Translations under genes and position numbers: made by a program | Assembly (NCBI GenBank): GCA_964549245.1 | Contig: CAZJUO010000016.1 | Location: 1 to 22,061 of the forward strand | Length of the DNA: 22,061 nt | DNA from: CAZJUO01 sp964549245 | Lineage (GTDB): Bacteria; Patescibacteriota; Patescibacteriia; UBA10025; JAHIVO01 | Direction of reading: 5' to 3' | Shown: in pieces, positions 1 through 5,482 of the stretch | How positions within the stretch are numbered: position 1 is the stretch's first letter | How the letters are laid out: the number at the start of each line of letters is the position of its first letter | Notes under the pieces: model-generated | Seen by the model: only the letters and a program-made list of their open reading frames with translations | What the model was told of the DNA's origin: nothing | Database searches by the model: none

Positions 1-60
1 TTCATATGCCCTTAAGCTTATCAGAAAGTGCAATATGTCTGTGCACATTACCACATGCCC

Positions 61-90
61 TTGACATGTGTATAGCCGATATGCTATAGT
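61..90 (+). promoter_or_regulatory. sigma70-type promoter of the 46-aa small gene
   Basis: TTGACA at 61-66 and TATAGT at 85-90 are separated by 18 nt, so transcription should start near 97. The start codon at 120 has no Shine-Dalgarno sequence. The octamer ATGCCCTT occurs at 6-13 and again at 55-62, overlapping the -35 box, and GTGCA/TGCAC arms lie between; these could be operator sequence but nothing proves it. Confidence 0.7.
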
Positions 91-119
91 GGTCTGTTAT
101 TTATTAACATGACCATTAT

Positions 120-260
120 ATGAAATTTTCCAGCGTTTTATTAAATGAATTATACGGTGAATTGAATCAGGAACTGCGCTTGTTACATGAACAGTACGAG
201 ATTCATAAGCAGCTTATTGGTACAGCGCAGCATTCGGCTGAATTAGAAAGCGAAGACTAA
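120..260 (+). CDS. small charged hypothetical protein (46 aa)
   Basis: This is a 46-codon ORF starting MKFSSVLLNELYG and ending in an acidic tail (ELESED). It is Leu, Glu and Gln rich, has no membrane segment and would form one or two amphipathic helices. It is supported as a real gene by a consensus promoter at 61-90 and a hairpin terminator at 281-317 that frame it as a monocistronic unit. A four-codon ORF (ATG at 109, M-T-I-I-stop) ends with a TGA overlapping this ATG, which may give translational coupling in place of a Shine-Dalgarno site. I do not recognise the family. A small RNA-binding or regulatory protein is possible but is only a guess. Confidence 0.6.
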   Translation: MKFSSVLLNELYGELNQELRLLHEQYEIHKQLIGTAQHSAELESED

Positions 261-280
261 AGCATACATAATTATCTATA

Positions 281-317
281 AAAAGAGGGTAGTCAGTTAT
301 TATTGACTACCCTTTTA
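281..317 (+). terminator. intrinsic terminator after the 46-aa gene
   Basis: GGGTAGTCA (287-295) and TGACTACCC (304-312) form a perfect 9-bp stem followed by TTTT. The upstream AAAAG can extend the stem into the T tract, so it may also act on the minus strand. Confidence 0.8.
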
Positions 318-408
318 TGTTATCGGCGTCCTTATGCAGGATATTTCAACAAAATTTTGGAGTTTAGATAATTTGTCGAAATAAAGCAATGGACACCTTT
401 TTACGAAT

Positions 409-484
409 TGGCTCCGACAGGATTAGAACCTGCTATCTATGTTAACAAGGTTGACCGGATTTAAGAAAGGCTATATACGGAGCC
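409..484 (-). pseudogene. tRNA-like sequence (Asn-GTT-like), probably degenerate
   Basis: Read on the minus strand, GGCTCCG (484-478) pairs 7/7 with CGGAGCC (416-410), and a T-arm is intact: a 5-bp stem (one G-U) with loop TTCTAAT. The total length is that of a class I tRNA. The middle does not fold: no D-stem with a GG-containing loop is visible. The only anticodon-like loop, TTGTTAA (would be GTT, Asn), is flanked by CAACC and CATAG, which do not pair. No CCA is encoded. The ten bases AGCCTTTCTT are shared with the neighbouring tRNA-Arg, which suggests rearrangement or recombination inside the cluster. It is best read as a decayed tRNA or tRNA-like element, less likely a working tRNA of unusual fold. 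Confidence 0.55.
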
Positions 485-494
485 AATAATTTAG

Positions 495-570
495 CGTCCC
501 CAGAGGGATTTGAACCCCCCGTTCATCGGCGTGAAAACCGAGGCTTTAGACCAGGCTGAGCTATGAGGAC
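495..570 (-). tRNA. tRNA-Glu(TTC), one nucleotide short in the anticodon stem
   Basis: The acceptor GTCCTCA/TGGGGAC (one G-U), discriminator G, T-arm with loop TTCAAAT and anticodon loop TTTTCAC give tRNA-Glu reading GAA/GAG. The D-stem is GCTC/AAGC with one mismatch. The 3' side of the anticodon stem is GCCGA but the 5' side is only TCGG, so one base (expected C31) is missing. The gene lacks an encoded CCA (CTA follows the discriminator). It lies between the Asn-like remnant and tRNA-Arg and is probably cotranscribed from the promoter at 735-763. The missing base could be real or an assembly error. Confidence 0.8.
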
Positions 571-582
571 GGATTTTTAAAA

Positions 583-698
583 AGTGGGCAACCGGATTCG
601 CCGCGTCCGCCAACGGCTTAGCCGTAGGCAAGTCGGGCGGAAACCAGTAACCATTTCTCCAGAAAAGAAAGGCTCTAACCTACTTGAGCTATGCCCAC
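583..698 (-). tRNA. tRNA-Arg(TCT) with a 41-nt insertion in the T-loop
   Basis: Read on the minus strand: acceptor GTGGGCA/TGCCCAC (7/7), D-arm GCTC/GAGC with a GG-containing loop, anticodon stem TTTCT/AGAAA with loop TTTCTGG (anticodon TCT, reads AGA), a 5-nt variable loop, and T-stem ACTGG/CCGGT. The T-loop is split as TT + 41 nt + CGAAT. Deleting bases 601-641 restores the canonical TTCGAAT loop and a normal-length tRNA. The discriminator is T, unusual for Arg, and no CCA is encoded. Either the insertion is removed or tolerated in the RNA, or the gene is inactivated. Confidence 0.85.
601..641 (-). repeat. GC-rich palindromic element inserted in the tRNA-Arg T-loop
   Basis: The 41-nt insert is far more GC-rich than its surroundings. 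On the minus strand TCCGCC pairs with GGCGGA, and inside it ACGGC-TAA-GCCGT forms a 5-bp stem with a three-base loop. It reads like a damaged copy of a larger perfect palindrome (TCCGCCAACGGC / GCCGTTGGCGGA), i.e. a REP- or MITE-like repeat unit. No target duplication is evident and no second copy was found in this window. Confidence 0.7.
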
Positions 699-734
699 CA
701 AGCTTGCATATATAAAGATCGAGGATGTTGTACT

Positions 735-763
735 ATCTTAAAGTATAGCAAAAAAAATGTCAA
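735..763 (-). promoter_or_regulatory. promoter of the tRNA cluster
   Basis: On the minus strand TTGACA (763-758), a 17-nt spacer and TAAGAT (740-735) lie about 30 nt upstream of the 5' end of tRNA-Arg. This is the expected place for one promoter driving all three tRNA genes. Confidence 0.6.
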
Positions 764-804
764 GCGCAGTATGGATTGTAGATATGTGTATTACACGGTT
801 ATTT

Positions 805-1242
805 TTATTTCCACAACAAAAGCCAAGAGAGAACAGCTACACCGATGCCAACAAAATACATAATGGGAATTTTGATTGATCCAATTTTTACTCTTGGGTA
901 GTAACTGGCAAAATCGGTATTGAGCTCTCTTAACTTTACTTCTGGATTGACGACATACCACATAAAGTCTTCTATGACCGCTCCGGAAGCAAAAGCACTG
1001 ACTACTACCCCAAATAATCTCGTATCCCAGCCAAACATGATAAACGGCAGGGTGAGAAGCAGCGGCCACATTACATAAAAAAGGAAGAAATGATAACCGG
1101 TTAATACGAACTTTTTACCAATATTAAATTTCCAGCCGCATTTGCCTTTATCCCAGGCATTACGTCCTTCGGCATAAGCTTCCCAAAATGACGTGGCAAT
1201 CATAGCCCCCCAGATCCATATAAAAATTAATACGGTGTTCAT
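805..1242 (-). CDS. integral membrane protein of unknown function (145 aa)
   Basis: Four hydrophobic segments are visible at about residues 4-22, 46-71, 74-95 and 126-144, joined by short polar loops rich in Trp and Tyr (for example EDFMWYVVNPEVKL). There is no signal cleavage motif, no cysteine cluster and no nucleotide-binding motif. The start is the ATG at 1242. No Shine-Dalgarno site is seen, as for most genes here. It lies 9 nt behind the SemiSWEET-like gene and is probably cotranscribed with it. I do not recognise the family; the length and topology resemble small multispanning proteins of uncultivated bacteria, but no function can be assigned. Confidence 0.75.
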   Translation of the reverse strand: MNTVLIFIWIWGAMIATSFWEAYAEGRNAWDKGKCGWKFNIGKKFVLTGYHFFLFYVMWPLLLTLPFIMFGWDTRLFGVVVSAFASGAVIEDFMWYVVNPEVKLRELNTDFASYYPRVKIGSIKIPIMYFVGIGVAVLSWLLLWK

Positions 1243-1251
1243 AGGCTATAG

Positions 1252-1590
1252 TTATCCATACATAATTATTCCCAGGACGATAAAAAACTGAACGGCAGCA
1301 AACCCGATATTGGTGAGGGTAATCGGTTTGTCTTTGTGTGCTACGCCATAAATGATCCAGGCGATGGCAATGCAAAATAAACCAAGCCAGGAAGTGATGG
1401 AAACGCCTTCGGCGGTCTTTTCGGTCCATATTTTGAAAGCTTGCGGAACGGTGATCAACGGCCCCAGGACTCCAATAGGATAAATGATAATATCAAGTAT
1501 CCGTTTCTTTTTTTGCGGGTGGGGGTATGGTGGCGAGACGGAGTCGCTGGTTGTTTTACGCTGGTGGATATGGTGGAGCGGGTTGGGCAT
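1252..1590 (-). CDS. SemiSWEET/PQ-loop family three-helix membrane protein
   Basis: The protein has a polar N-terminus of about 30 residues and then three membrane segments (about 31-52, 65-84, 92-111). Helix 1 holds the PQ motif (VPQAFKIW), followed by the typical T-A-E-G-V-S-I-T-S-W turn into helix 2, a pattern of bacterial SemiSWEET/MtN3-like proteins. These form homodimers in the inner membrane and move small sugars; the substrate here is unknown. At 112 aa it is longer than a minimal SemiSWEET only because of the N-terminal extension (His, Pro and Lys rich), which may be an overcalled start, though no later ATG exists before helix 1. It is encoded 41 nt after the Dus gene and just before the 145-aa membrane protein. 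Confidence 0.8.
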   Translation of the reverse strand: MPNPLHHIHQRKTTSDSVSPPYPHPQKKKRILDIIIYPIGVLGPLITVPQAFKIWTEKTAEGVSITSWLGLFCIAIAWIIYGVAHKDKPITLTNIGFAAVQFFIVLGIIMYG

Positions 1591-1631
1591 AAGTTGGCTA
1601 TTGGCACGTGGTCGGTAGCACGTGGAGTGAT

Positions 1632-2561
1632 TTAATGAATCGCGATTTCTTTTAGTATATCATGAATTTCATTTAATGTGCTAACCTGGACAAGATGGGA
1701 GCGATATTTTGAGGCATTGGGCAGGCCTTTGACATAGGCTAAGAGATGTTTTCTGATTTCAAAAAAAGCTCGTTTTTCTCCTTTTGCATTAATTAGTTGT
1801 GTAGTGTGTTTGAGGATGAGCGGAATTTTTTGCTCAAAAGGCGGGTTTGCCGTATCACTAAACACCCAAGGGTTGCCAATAGCCGCCCGGCCTATCATAA
1901 AGCCGTCCAAGTTTTTTAACTTACTCATTCCATTCTCTATATCCTGGACGTCGCCGTTGCCGATAACCGGAATGGAAAGTTCCTTTTTTAATTCATATAT
2001 TGGCCGCCAGTCAGCCTGGTCGCTAAACCCCTGTTTGTAGGTGCGGCCGTGAACGGTTATTAATTGTGCGCCAGCCTCTTGTACCCCTTTCCCAAAGGCA
2101 ATTAAATCCTGGCTGTTTTCCCAGCCTAGCCTTGTTTTGACGGAAACTGGCAAGGTAGTATGCTGCGCTACCGCTGCAACCAGCCGGAAAGCCAGATCAG
2201 GCTTTTTCCGTAAGGCAATGCCGTGTTCTGATTTGACTACGGTTTTTGAAGGGCAACCCATGTTTAAATCAATACCATCAAAACCCGCTTTTTCACAGTA
2301 TTGGGCGGCGGTAATAAAAGTTTCGGTATTTTTTCCAAATAGTTGGGCAATGATTGGCTTTTCTGAATGGTCAAATTTTAGTTTTTTTAGCAATGTTTTG
2401 GCCTGGTGGTAAATGCCGTCAGCTGAAGTGAATTCGGTGAATAATATTATCTTCCGATTGATCGATTTGCAGATAGAACGAAAAGCACTGTCGGTATAGC
2501 CGTCCATAGGAGCCAGTGCAATGATTGGCTTTGGCAGTGATTGCCAAAAAGTAGTTTTCAT
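1632..2561 (-). CDS. tRNA-dihydrouridine synthase (Dus family)
   Basis: This is an FMN-dependent TIM-barrel enzyme that reduces uridines in the tRNA D-loop using NADPH. Visible signatures in order: LAPMDGYTD near residue 16 (FMN site), IAQLFG near 71, DLNMGCPS with the catalytic Cys103, VKTRLGW with Lys142, TVHGRT with His171, IGNGDV, and MIGRAAIGNPW near the FMN phosphate. The length of 309 aa fits the family, with the C-terminal helical tRNA-binding domain present. It starts 1 nt after the RimK-like gene stops, so the two are translationally linked. The assignment to Dus is secure; the subfamily (B-like) is not. Confidence 0.95.
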   Translation of the reverse strand: MKTTFWQSLPKPIIALAPMDGYTDSAFRSICKSINRKIILFTEFTSADGIYHQAKTLLKKLKFDHSEKPIIAQLFGKNTETFITAAQYCEKAGFDGIDLNMGCPSKTVVKSEHGIALRKKPDLAFRLVAAVAQHTTLPVSVKTRLGWENSQDLIAFGKGVQEAGAQLITVHGRTYKQGFSDQADWRPIYELKKELSIPVIGNGDVQDIENGMSKLKNLDGFMIGRAAIGNPWVFSDTANPPFEQKIPLILKHTTQLINAKGEKRAFFEIRKHLLAYVKGLPNASKYRSHLVQVSTLNEIHDILKEIAIH

Positions 2562-2562
2562 A

Positions 2563-3432
2563 TTATATTTCTTTTTTGAGGCGCTGACTTTTTATTCTTA
2601 AATAATCTATCACTTGGCCGGCAATGTCAACTTTGGTTACTGATTGTGCTTTGGAAAAGCTGCACGGAAAATTAACTTCTGAAATATAATAAGCCTTGTC
2701 AATAATTAATATATCTACCGCCCCAAATTCAAAGCCCAAAACGTGTACCGCTTGTTGGGCTGTTTGTTCGATAGCTTTTGAAAAGTCCATTGGCGTGGTA
2801 GTATGCTGGAGTACGTTTGACCTAAAATCATGTGGCGGGGCCTTGAACTGCAAACTGCTGATTATATCTTTCCCTAGTACAATAAGCCGGGCCGAACTGG
2901 TCACGGGTATAAACTCACGAATAATAAAGTTTTGATTGTGTGAAAATAAATAGTCAACGCTTGAGAGCAGGGAAGGAATAGAATCCAGCTTCAAAACTCC
3001 CTGGCCTTGGCTCATGTTATTTACCTTGATGATGTAGGGGGGCTGGCCAAGGTGCTTGATAACGTATGGTTTGATATTTTGAATATTACGCGGCAGCGAA
3101 TAGATAGTCTTTGGAATGGGGAGTCCGGCGCGCTGGTGGATAATAGCCTGGTGCGCCGTTTTTTGGTTAGTAAGGTTTTTGTAAACGACATCGTCTACTG
3201 ATTGGAATAAAGTGGCCGTTTTGTCATTGATCAATAGGCGTTCTAGGTTGGTAGCACGGGGGTCGACTGCCACCCGGTATACCATATCACCATAAGTTAA
3301 TTCAGTGGCTGGATCATGCAAATATTCATTGATGTCAATTTCATGATAGGTTATCTTGCGTAGAGAGCAGGCTTCGCTGAATAACCGATTGGTCAGCGGG
3401 TTTTGTTTGTTGGTTATTGAATAAAAATTCAT
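2563..3432 (-). CDS. RimK-like ATP-grasp ligase
   Basis: This 289-aa protein has an ATP-grasp fold: an N-terminal pre-ATP-grasp domain (about 1-95), the ATP-binding lobes (PYIIKVNNMSQGQGV and FIIREFIPV), and a C-terminal Mg-binding segment ending in SEVNFPCSFSKAQS, where Glu and Asn sit as in RimK/LysX-type enzymes. Such enzymes join an amino acid (often Glu) to a carboxyl group of a protein or small molecule through an acyl-phosphate. The substrate cannot be told from sequence. It is the first gene of the pair with dus; the AT-rich stretch 3433-3560 upstream probably holds the promoter, but no clear consensus was found. The related alternative is a peptide-modifying or glutathione-synthase-like ligase. 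Confidence 0.85.
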   Translation of the reverse strand: MNFYSITNKQNPLTNRLFSEACSLRKITYHEIDINEYLHDPATELTYGDMVYRVAVDPRATNLERLLINDKTATLFQSVDDVVYKNLTNQKTAHQAIIHQRAGLPIPKTIYSLPRNIQNIKPYVIKHLGQPPYIIKVNNMSQGQGVLKLDSIPSLLSSVDYLFSHNQNFIIREFIPVTSSARLIVLGKDIISSLQFKAPPHDFRSNVLQHTTTPMDFSKAIEQTAQQAVHVLGFEFGAVDILIIDKAYYISEVNFPCSFSKAQSVTKVDIAGQVIDYLRIKSQRLKKEI

Positions 3433-3567
3433 CGCAGATTGTCAGATTAAAATGATAAATTTGCCTTTTGTTTTTTATAGAGGCTGGTTATAATATTTGT
3501 AGTATAACATTTTACTGCAGAAAAAGTAAAGCTAACACGCGCTGCCTGATTTATAAAAGTAAAAATT

Positions 3568-3596
3568 TTGACATATTATTAATGATGTAATACTAT
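3568..3596 (+). promoter_or_regulatory. probable promoter of the 165-aa gene
   Basis: A perfect TTGACA lies at about 3570 in an AT-rich stretch, followed after 17 nt by TACTAT and after 20 nt by TATAGT. Which -10 is used is not clear. The start codon is at 3639, preceded by a weak AGGCAGG Shine-Dalgarno-like sequence. Confidence 0.5.
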
Positions 3597-3638
3597 AGTG
3601 AAAACAATTTGGTTCTTTATTAAAAAAAGGCAGGTTCT

Positions 3639-4136
3639 ATGGTTGGACAGAACAGCAATCTTAATAAAGTGTTAGCTTTGTATGATGAAGTGGCAGTTTG
3701 TTGTTATAACAGTATTTCAGAAGGCAGACAGGCAAAACTTACCAGTGGACTGAAAACAGTGATTGTTCTTGTCGAACAGGGAGTGGGCAATTATTATTGT
3801 TTGCCAGCGGCAATTGAATCGCTGCAGTTAACGGAAATTCCCAACAAAGTGATGACGTATGTGCGGCTGTTTTTTTATGAGCTAGCTAGGTTTGCGAGAG
3901 AGCGGTTGCTAGACTCAATATTGATTGATATTTCAGACGATCAAATCGGTGAGGAGCAGTATGAGGTAGCGCAGAGTATTCTGCATTTGCAAAAAAGATC
4001 AATGGATATGATCGACTACCTTGATCAGGTAGCTATACGTGCTTCTCGGTTGTGGCGCCAGCAAATACGTGAGGAGGTGGAGCAGTCATTGTGTGCTGCC
4101 ATGGACTGCGAAAAAACAGGACAAAGGAACATCTAA
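3639..4136 (+). CDS. helical hypothetical protein (165 aa)
   Basis: This is a soluble, almost entirely alpha-helical protein with no membrane segment or signal peptide. It contains alternating hydrophobic heptads (for example VMTYVRLFFYELARFARERLL and the C-terminal region DMIDYLDQVAIRASRLW), suggesting a helical bundle. No catalytic motif is seen. It stands alone on the plus strand between divergent rimK-like and convergent ndk, with its own promoter and a strong terminator whose stem overlaps its stop codon. I do not recognise the family. Its single-gene transcription unit suggests independent regulation. Confidence 0.75.
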   Translation: MVGQNSNLNKVLALYDEVAVCCYNSISEGRQAKLTSGLKTVIVLVEQGVGNYYCLPAAIESLQLTEIPNKVMTYVRLFFYELARFARERLLDSILIDISDDQIGEEQYEVAQSILHLQKRSMDMIDYLDQVAIRASRLWRQQIREEVEQSLCAAMDCEKTGQRNI

Positions 4137-4171
4137 AAACGCTTTAAGTAATTCTGCTTACAGCGTTTTTT
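4135..4171. terminator. bidirectional terminator between the 165-aa gene and ndk
   Basis: AAAAACGCT (4135-4143) pairs with AGCGTTTTT (4162-4170), giving an A-tract/T-tract hairpin usable from both sides. It overlaps the stop codon of the plus-strand gene (4134-4136) and touches the ndk stop codon (4170-4172). The two convergent genes share one compact terminator. Confidence 0.85.
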
Positions 4172-4631
4172 ATATGTAATTTTTCCAAAATATAATTTCA
4201 CGTTTTGCCGAGGTGTAGCTGCGCGAGGCGTGTACTAGATTTTCTACAGCACGGTTGCCTTTATCAGCTTTCTTTTTGGTGTCTATACCAAAATCCCGCC
4301 GGATAGTACCGATGGCGTTTTGCTGCGGGTCAGTGGCTTTGCCTACTACTTGGCGCACTTTTTTTAGGGCATTTGGGCCGCTCCATATCATCAGCAAAAG
4401 ATTGCCCTGTGTCAAATAGTTGGCTACAAAATGCGCTGGAGGGTAATCCTTTTTTGATGATTTGTCCTTTTGGCCGTACCAGCCCAGAGCCTGCTTCCTT
4501 GTTGGCGTTATAAGACGGCAAGCGGTCAAGGTAAGATCCCGTTTTGATTCAAATCGCTTTAGTAAGGTGCCGATCAAATTTCTTTTAAAAGCATCCGGTT
4601 TCATCATGACAAAGACGTTGTGTGAGCGCAT
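4170..4631 (-). CDS. ndk: nucleoside diphosphate kinase, divergent
   Basis: Ndk transfers the gamma phosphate between nucleoside di- and triphosphates through a phospho-histidine. The hallmarks are MKPDAF with Lys11, SGPNALKKVRQVVG, GTIRRDFG with Arg111, and the active-site block NLVHAS with His134. At 153 aa it is slightly longer than typical bacterial Ndk (about 140), owing to extra residues near 55-62 and 115-125. Two deviations stand out: the family Asp/Glu after the catalytic HAS is Arg137 (HASRS instead of HASDS), and GTIRGDFG reads GTIRRDFG. The catalytic His and Lys remain, so activity is likely, but nucleotide handling may differ. It is convergent with the 165-aa gene. Confidence 0.93.
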   Translation of the reverse strand: MRSHNVFVMMKPDAFKRNLIGTLLKRFESKRDLTLTACRLITPTRKQALGWYGQKDKSSKKDYPPAHFVANYLTQGNLLLMIWSGPNALKKVRQVVGKATDPQQNAIGTIRRDFGIDTKKKADKGNRAVENLVHASRSYTSAKREIIFWKNYI

Positions 4632-4688
4632 AAATTTATAATTAATACTTAGGCCGGTGTATTTTTGGTTTGTATGCGCTGTTTATTT

Positions 4689-5411
4689 TTATGTCTTTGT
4701 TTGTTTGGGGGCTTGGTTATTACTATTTGAAATACTTTTTTGAGTAATGTAGATTACAGAAGAAAGTAATATAAACAGTATAATAATTAGAATTGGTAGT
4801 AAATATGATATAAATAAAGAACCAAAAAATATTATTATGATATTTAATATGATCACAAAGATACGTTCTTCGGTAGGGCCAATCTTGAAATAGCTCATCC
4901 TAAACTCGGTGGTAACATTTGCGGCAAGGTATGAACTGACATAAAAACCTCCCAGCAAAGCCAAAAAAAGCATTAATAGTAGAGTGTGTTCTGGAAGCAG
5001 TATGGCAAAACCTATGATGATGGAACATAAAAAGAGGTAGTCAACTAGGTGATCCATGTAATAGCCCCATTTTTCTAATCCGCTGTGGCGAAATCTGCCG
5101 ACCGCACCGTCTAAGCTGTCAGTAATGTATTGTAATATTATAACTACTGATACTGCCCAAAGCCACTGGATGTTATAGGTGGCTAGCCAGTAAAATAAAA
5201 TAACAAGCAGACAAATAGGAATAGTAAACCAGGTTAAATTGGTCCCGTTTAGATAATGCGGGAGACGAGGCACCGCTTTGCTGATCCAGCGCTGCTCCCA
5301 ATCCCAAAAAAATGGGAACCATTTTTCTTTTTTTCCGGAGAATTGATCAGCCATAAATAGTATAAAAAACCGTATGAATATGCTTTTCTCTCTACATTCA
5401 TTATAATCCAA
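4689..5411 (-). CDS. CDP-alcohol phosphatidyltransferase family membrane enzyme
   Basis: The CDP-alcohol phosphotransferase signature is complete: Asp98, Asp101-Gly102, Gly-Arg106, Gly116, Asp120 and Asp124 (D-x2-D-G ... G-x3-D-x3-D), with Gly in place of the usual Ala before the Arg. About six membrane segments cover residues 58-225. Such enzymes move a phospho-alcohol from CDP-linked lipid (or CDP-alcohol) to an acceptor, for example in making phosphatidylinositol- or phosphatidylglycerol-type lipids; the substrate is not evident. The start is uncertain: ATG at 5411 or Met20 at 5354. A TATAAT on the minus strand at about 5400-5405 would start the transcript downstream of the first ATG and so favours Met20. 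It is divergent from recJ. Confidence 0.9.
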   Translation of the reverse strand: MDYNECREKSIFIRFFILFMADQFSGKKEKWFPFFWDWEQRWISKAVPRLPHYLNGTNLTWFTIPICLLVILFYWLATYNIQWLWAVSVVIILQYITDSLDGAVGRFRHSGLEKWGYYMDHLVDYLFLCSIIIGFAILLPEHTLLLMLFLALLGGFYVSSYLAANVTTEFRMSYFKIGPTEERIFVIILNIIIIFFGSLFISYLLPILIIILFILLSSVIYITQKSISNSNNQAPKQTKT

Positions 5412-5441
5412 ATGAATAAAAAATTAAAGCCTCTGGTATGA

Positions 5442-5470
5442 TTGAAATTTTGGCATAGTATTGATATAAT
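5442..5470 (+). promoter_or_regulatory. recJ promoter
   Basis: TTGAAA (5442-5447), a 17-nt spacer and TATAAT (5465-5470) form a near-perfect promoter. The start site would be about 5477, only about 6 nt before the recJ ATG, leaving no room for a Shine-Dalgarno site. Confidence 0.8.
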
Positions 5471-5482
5471 AAACATCAACCT

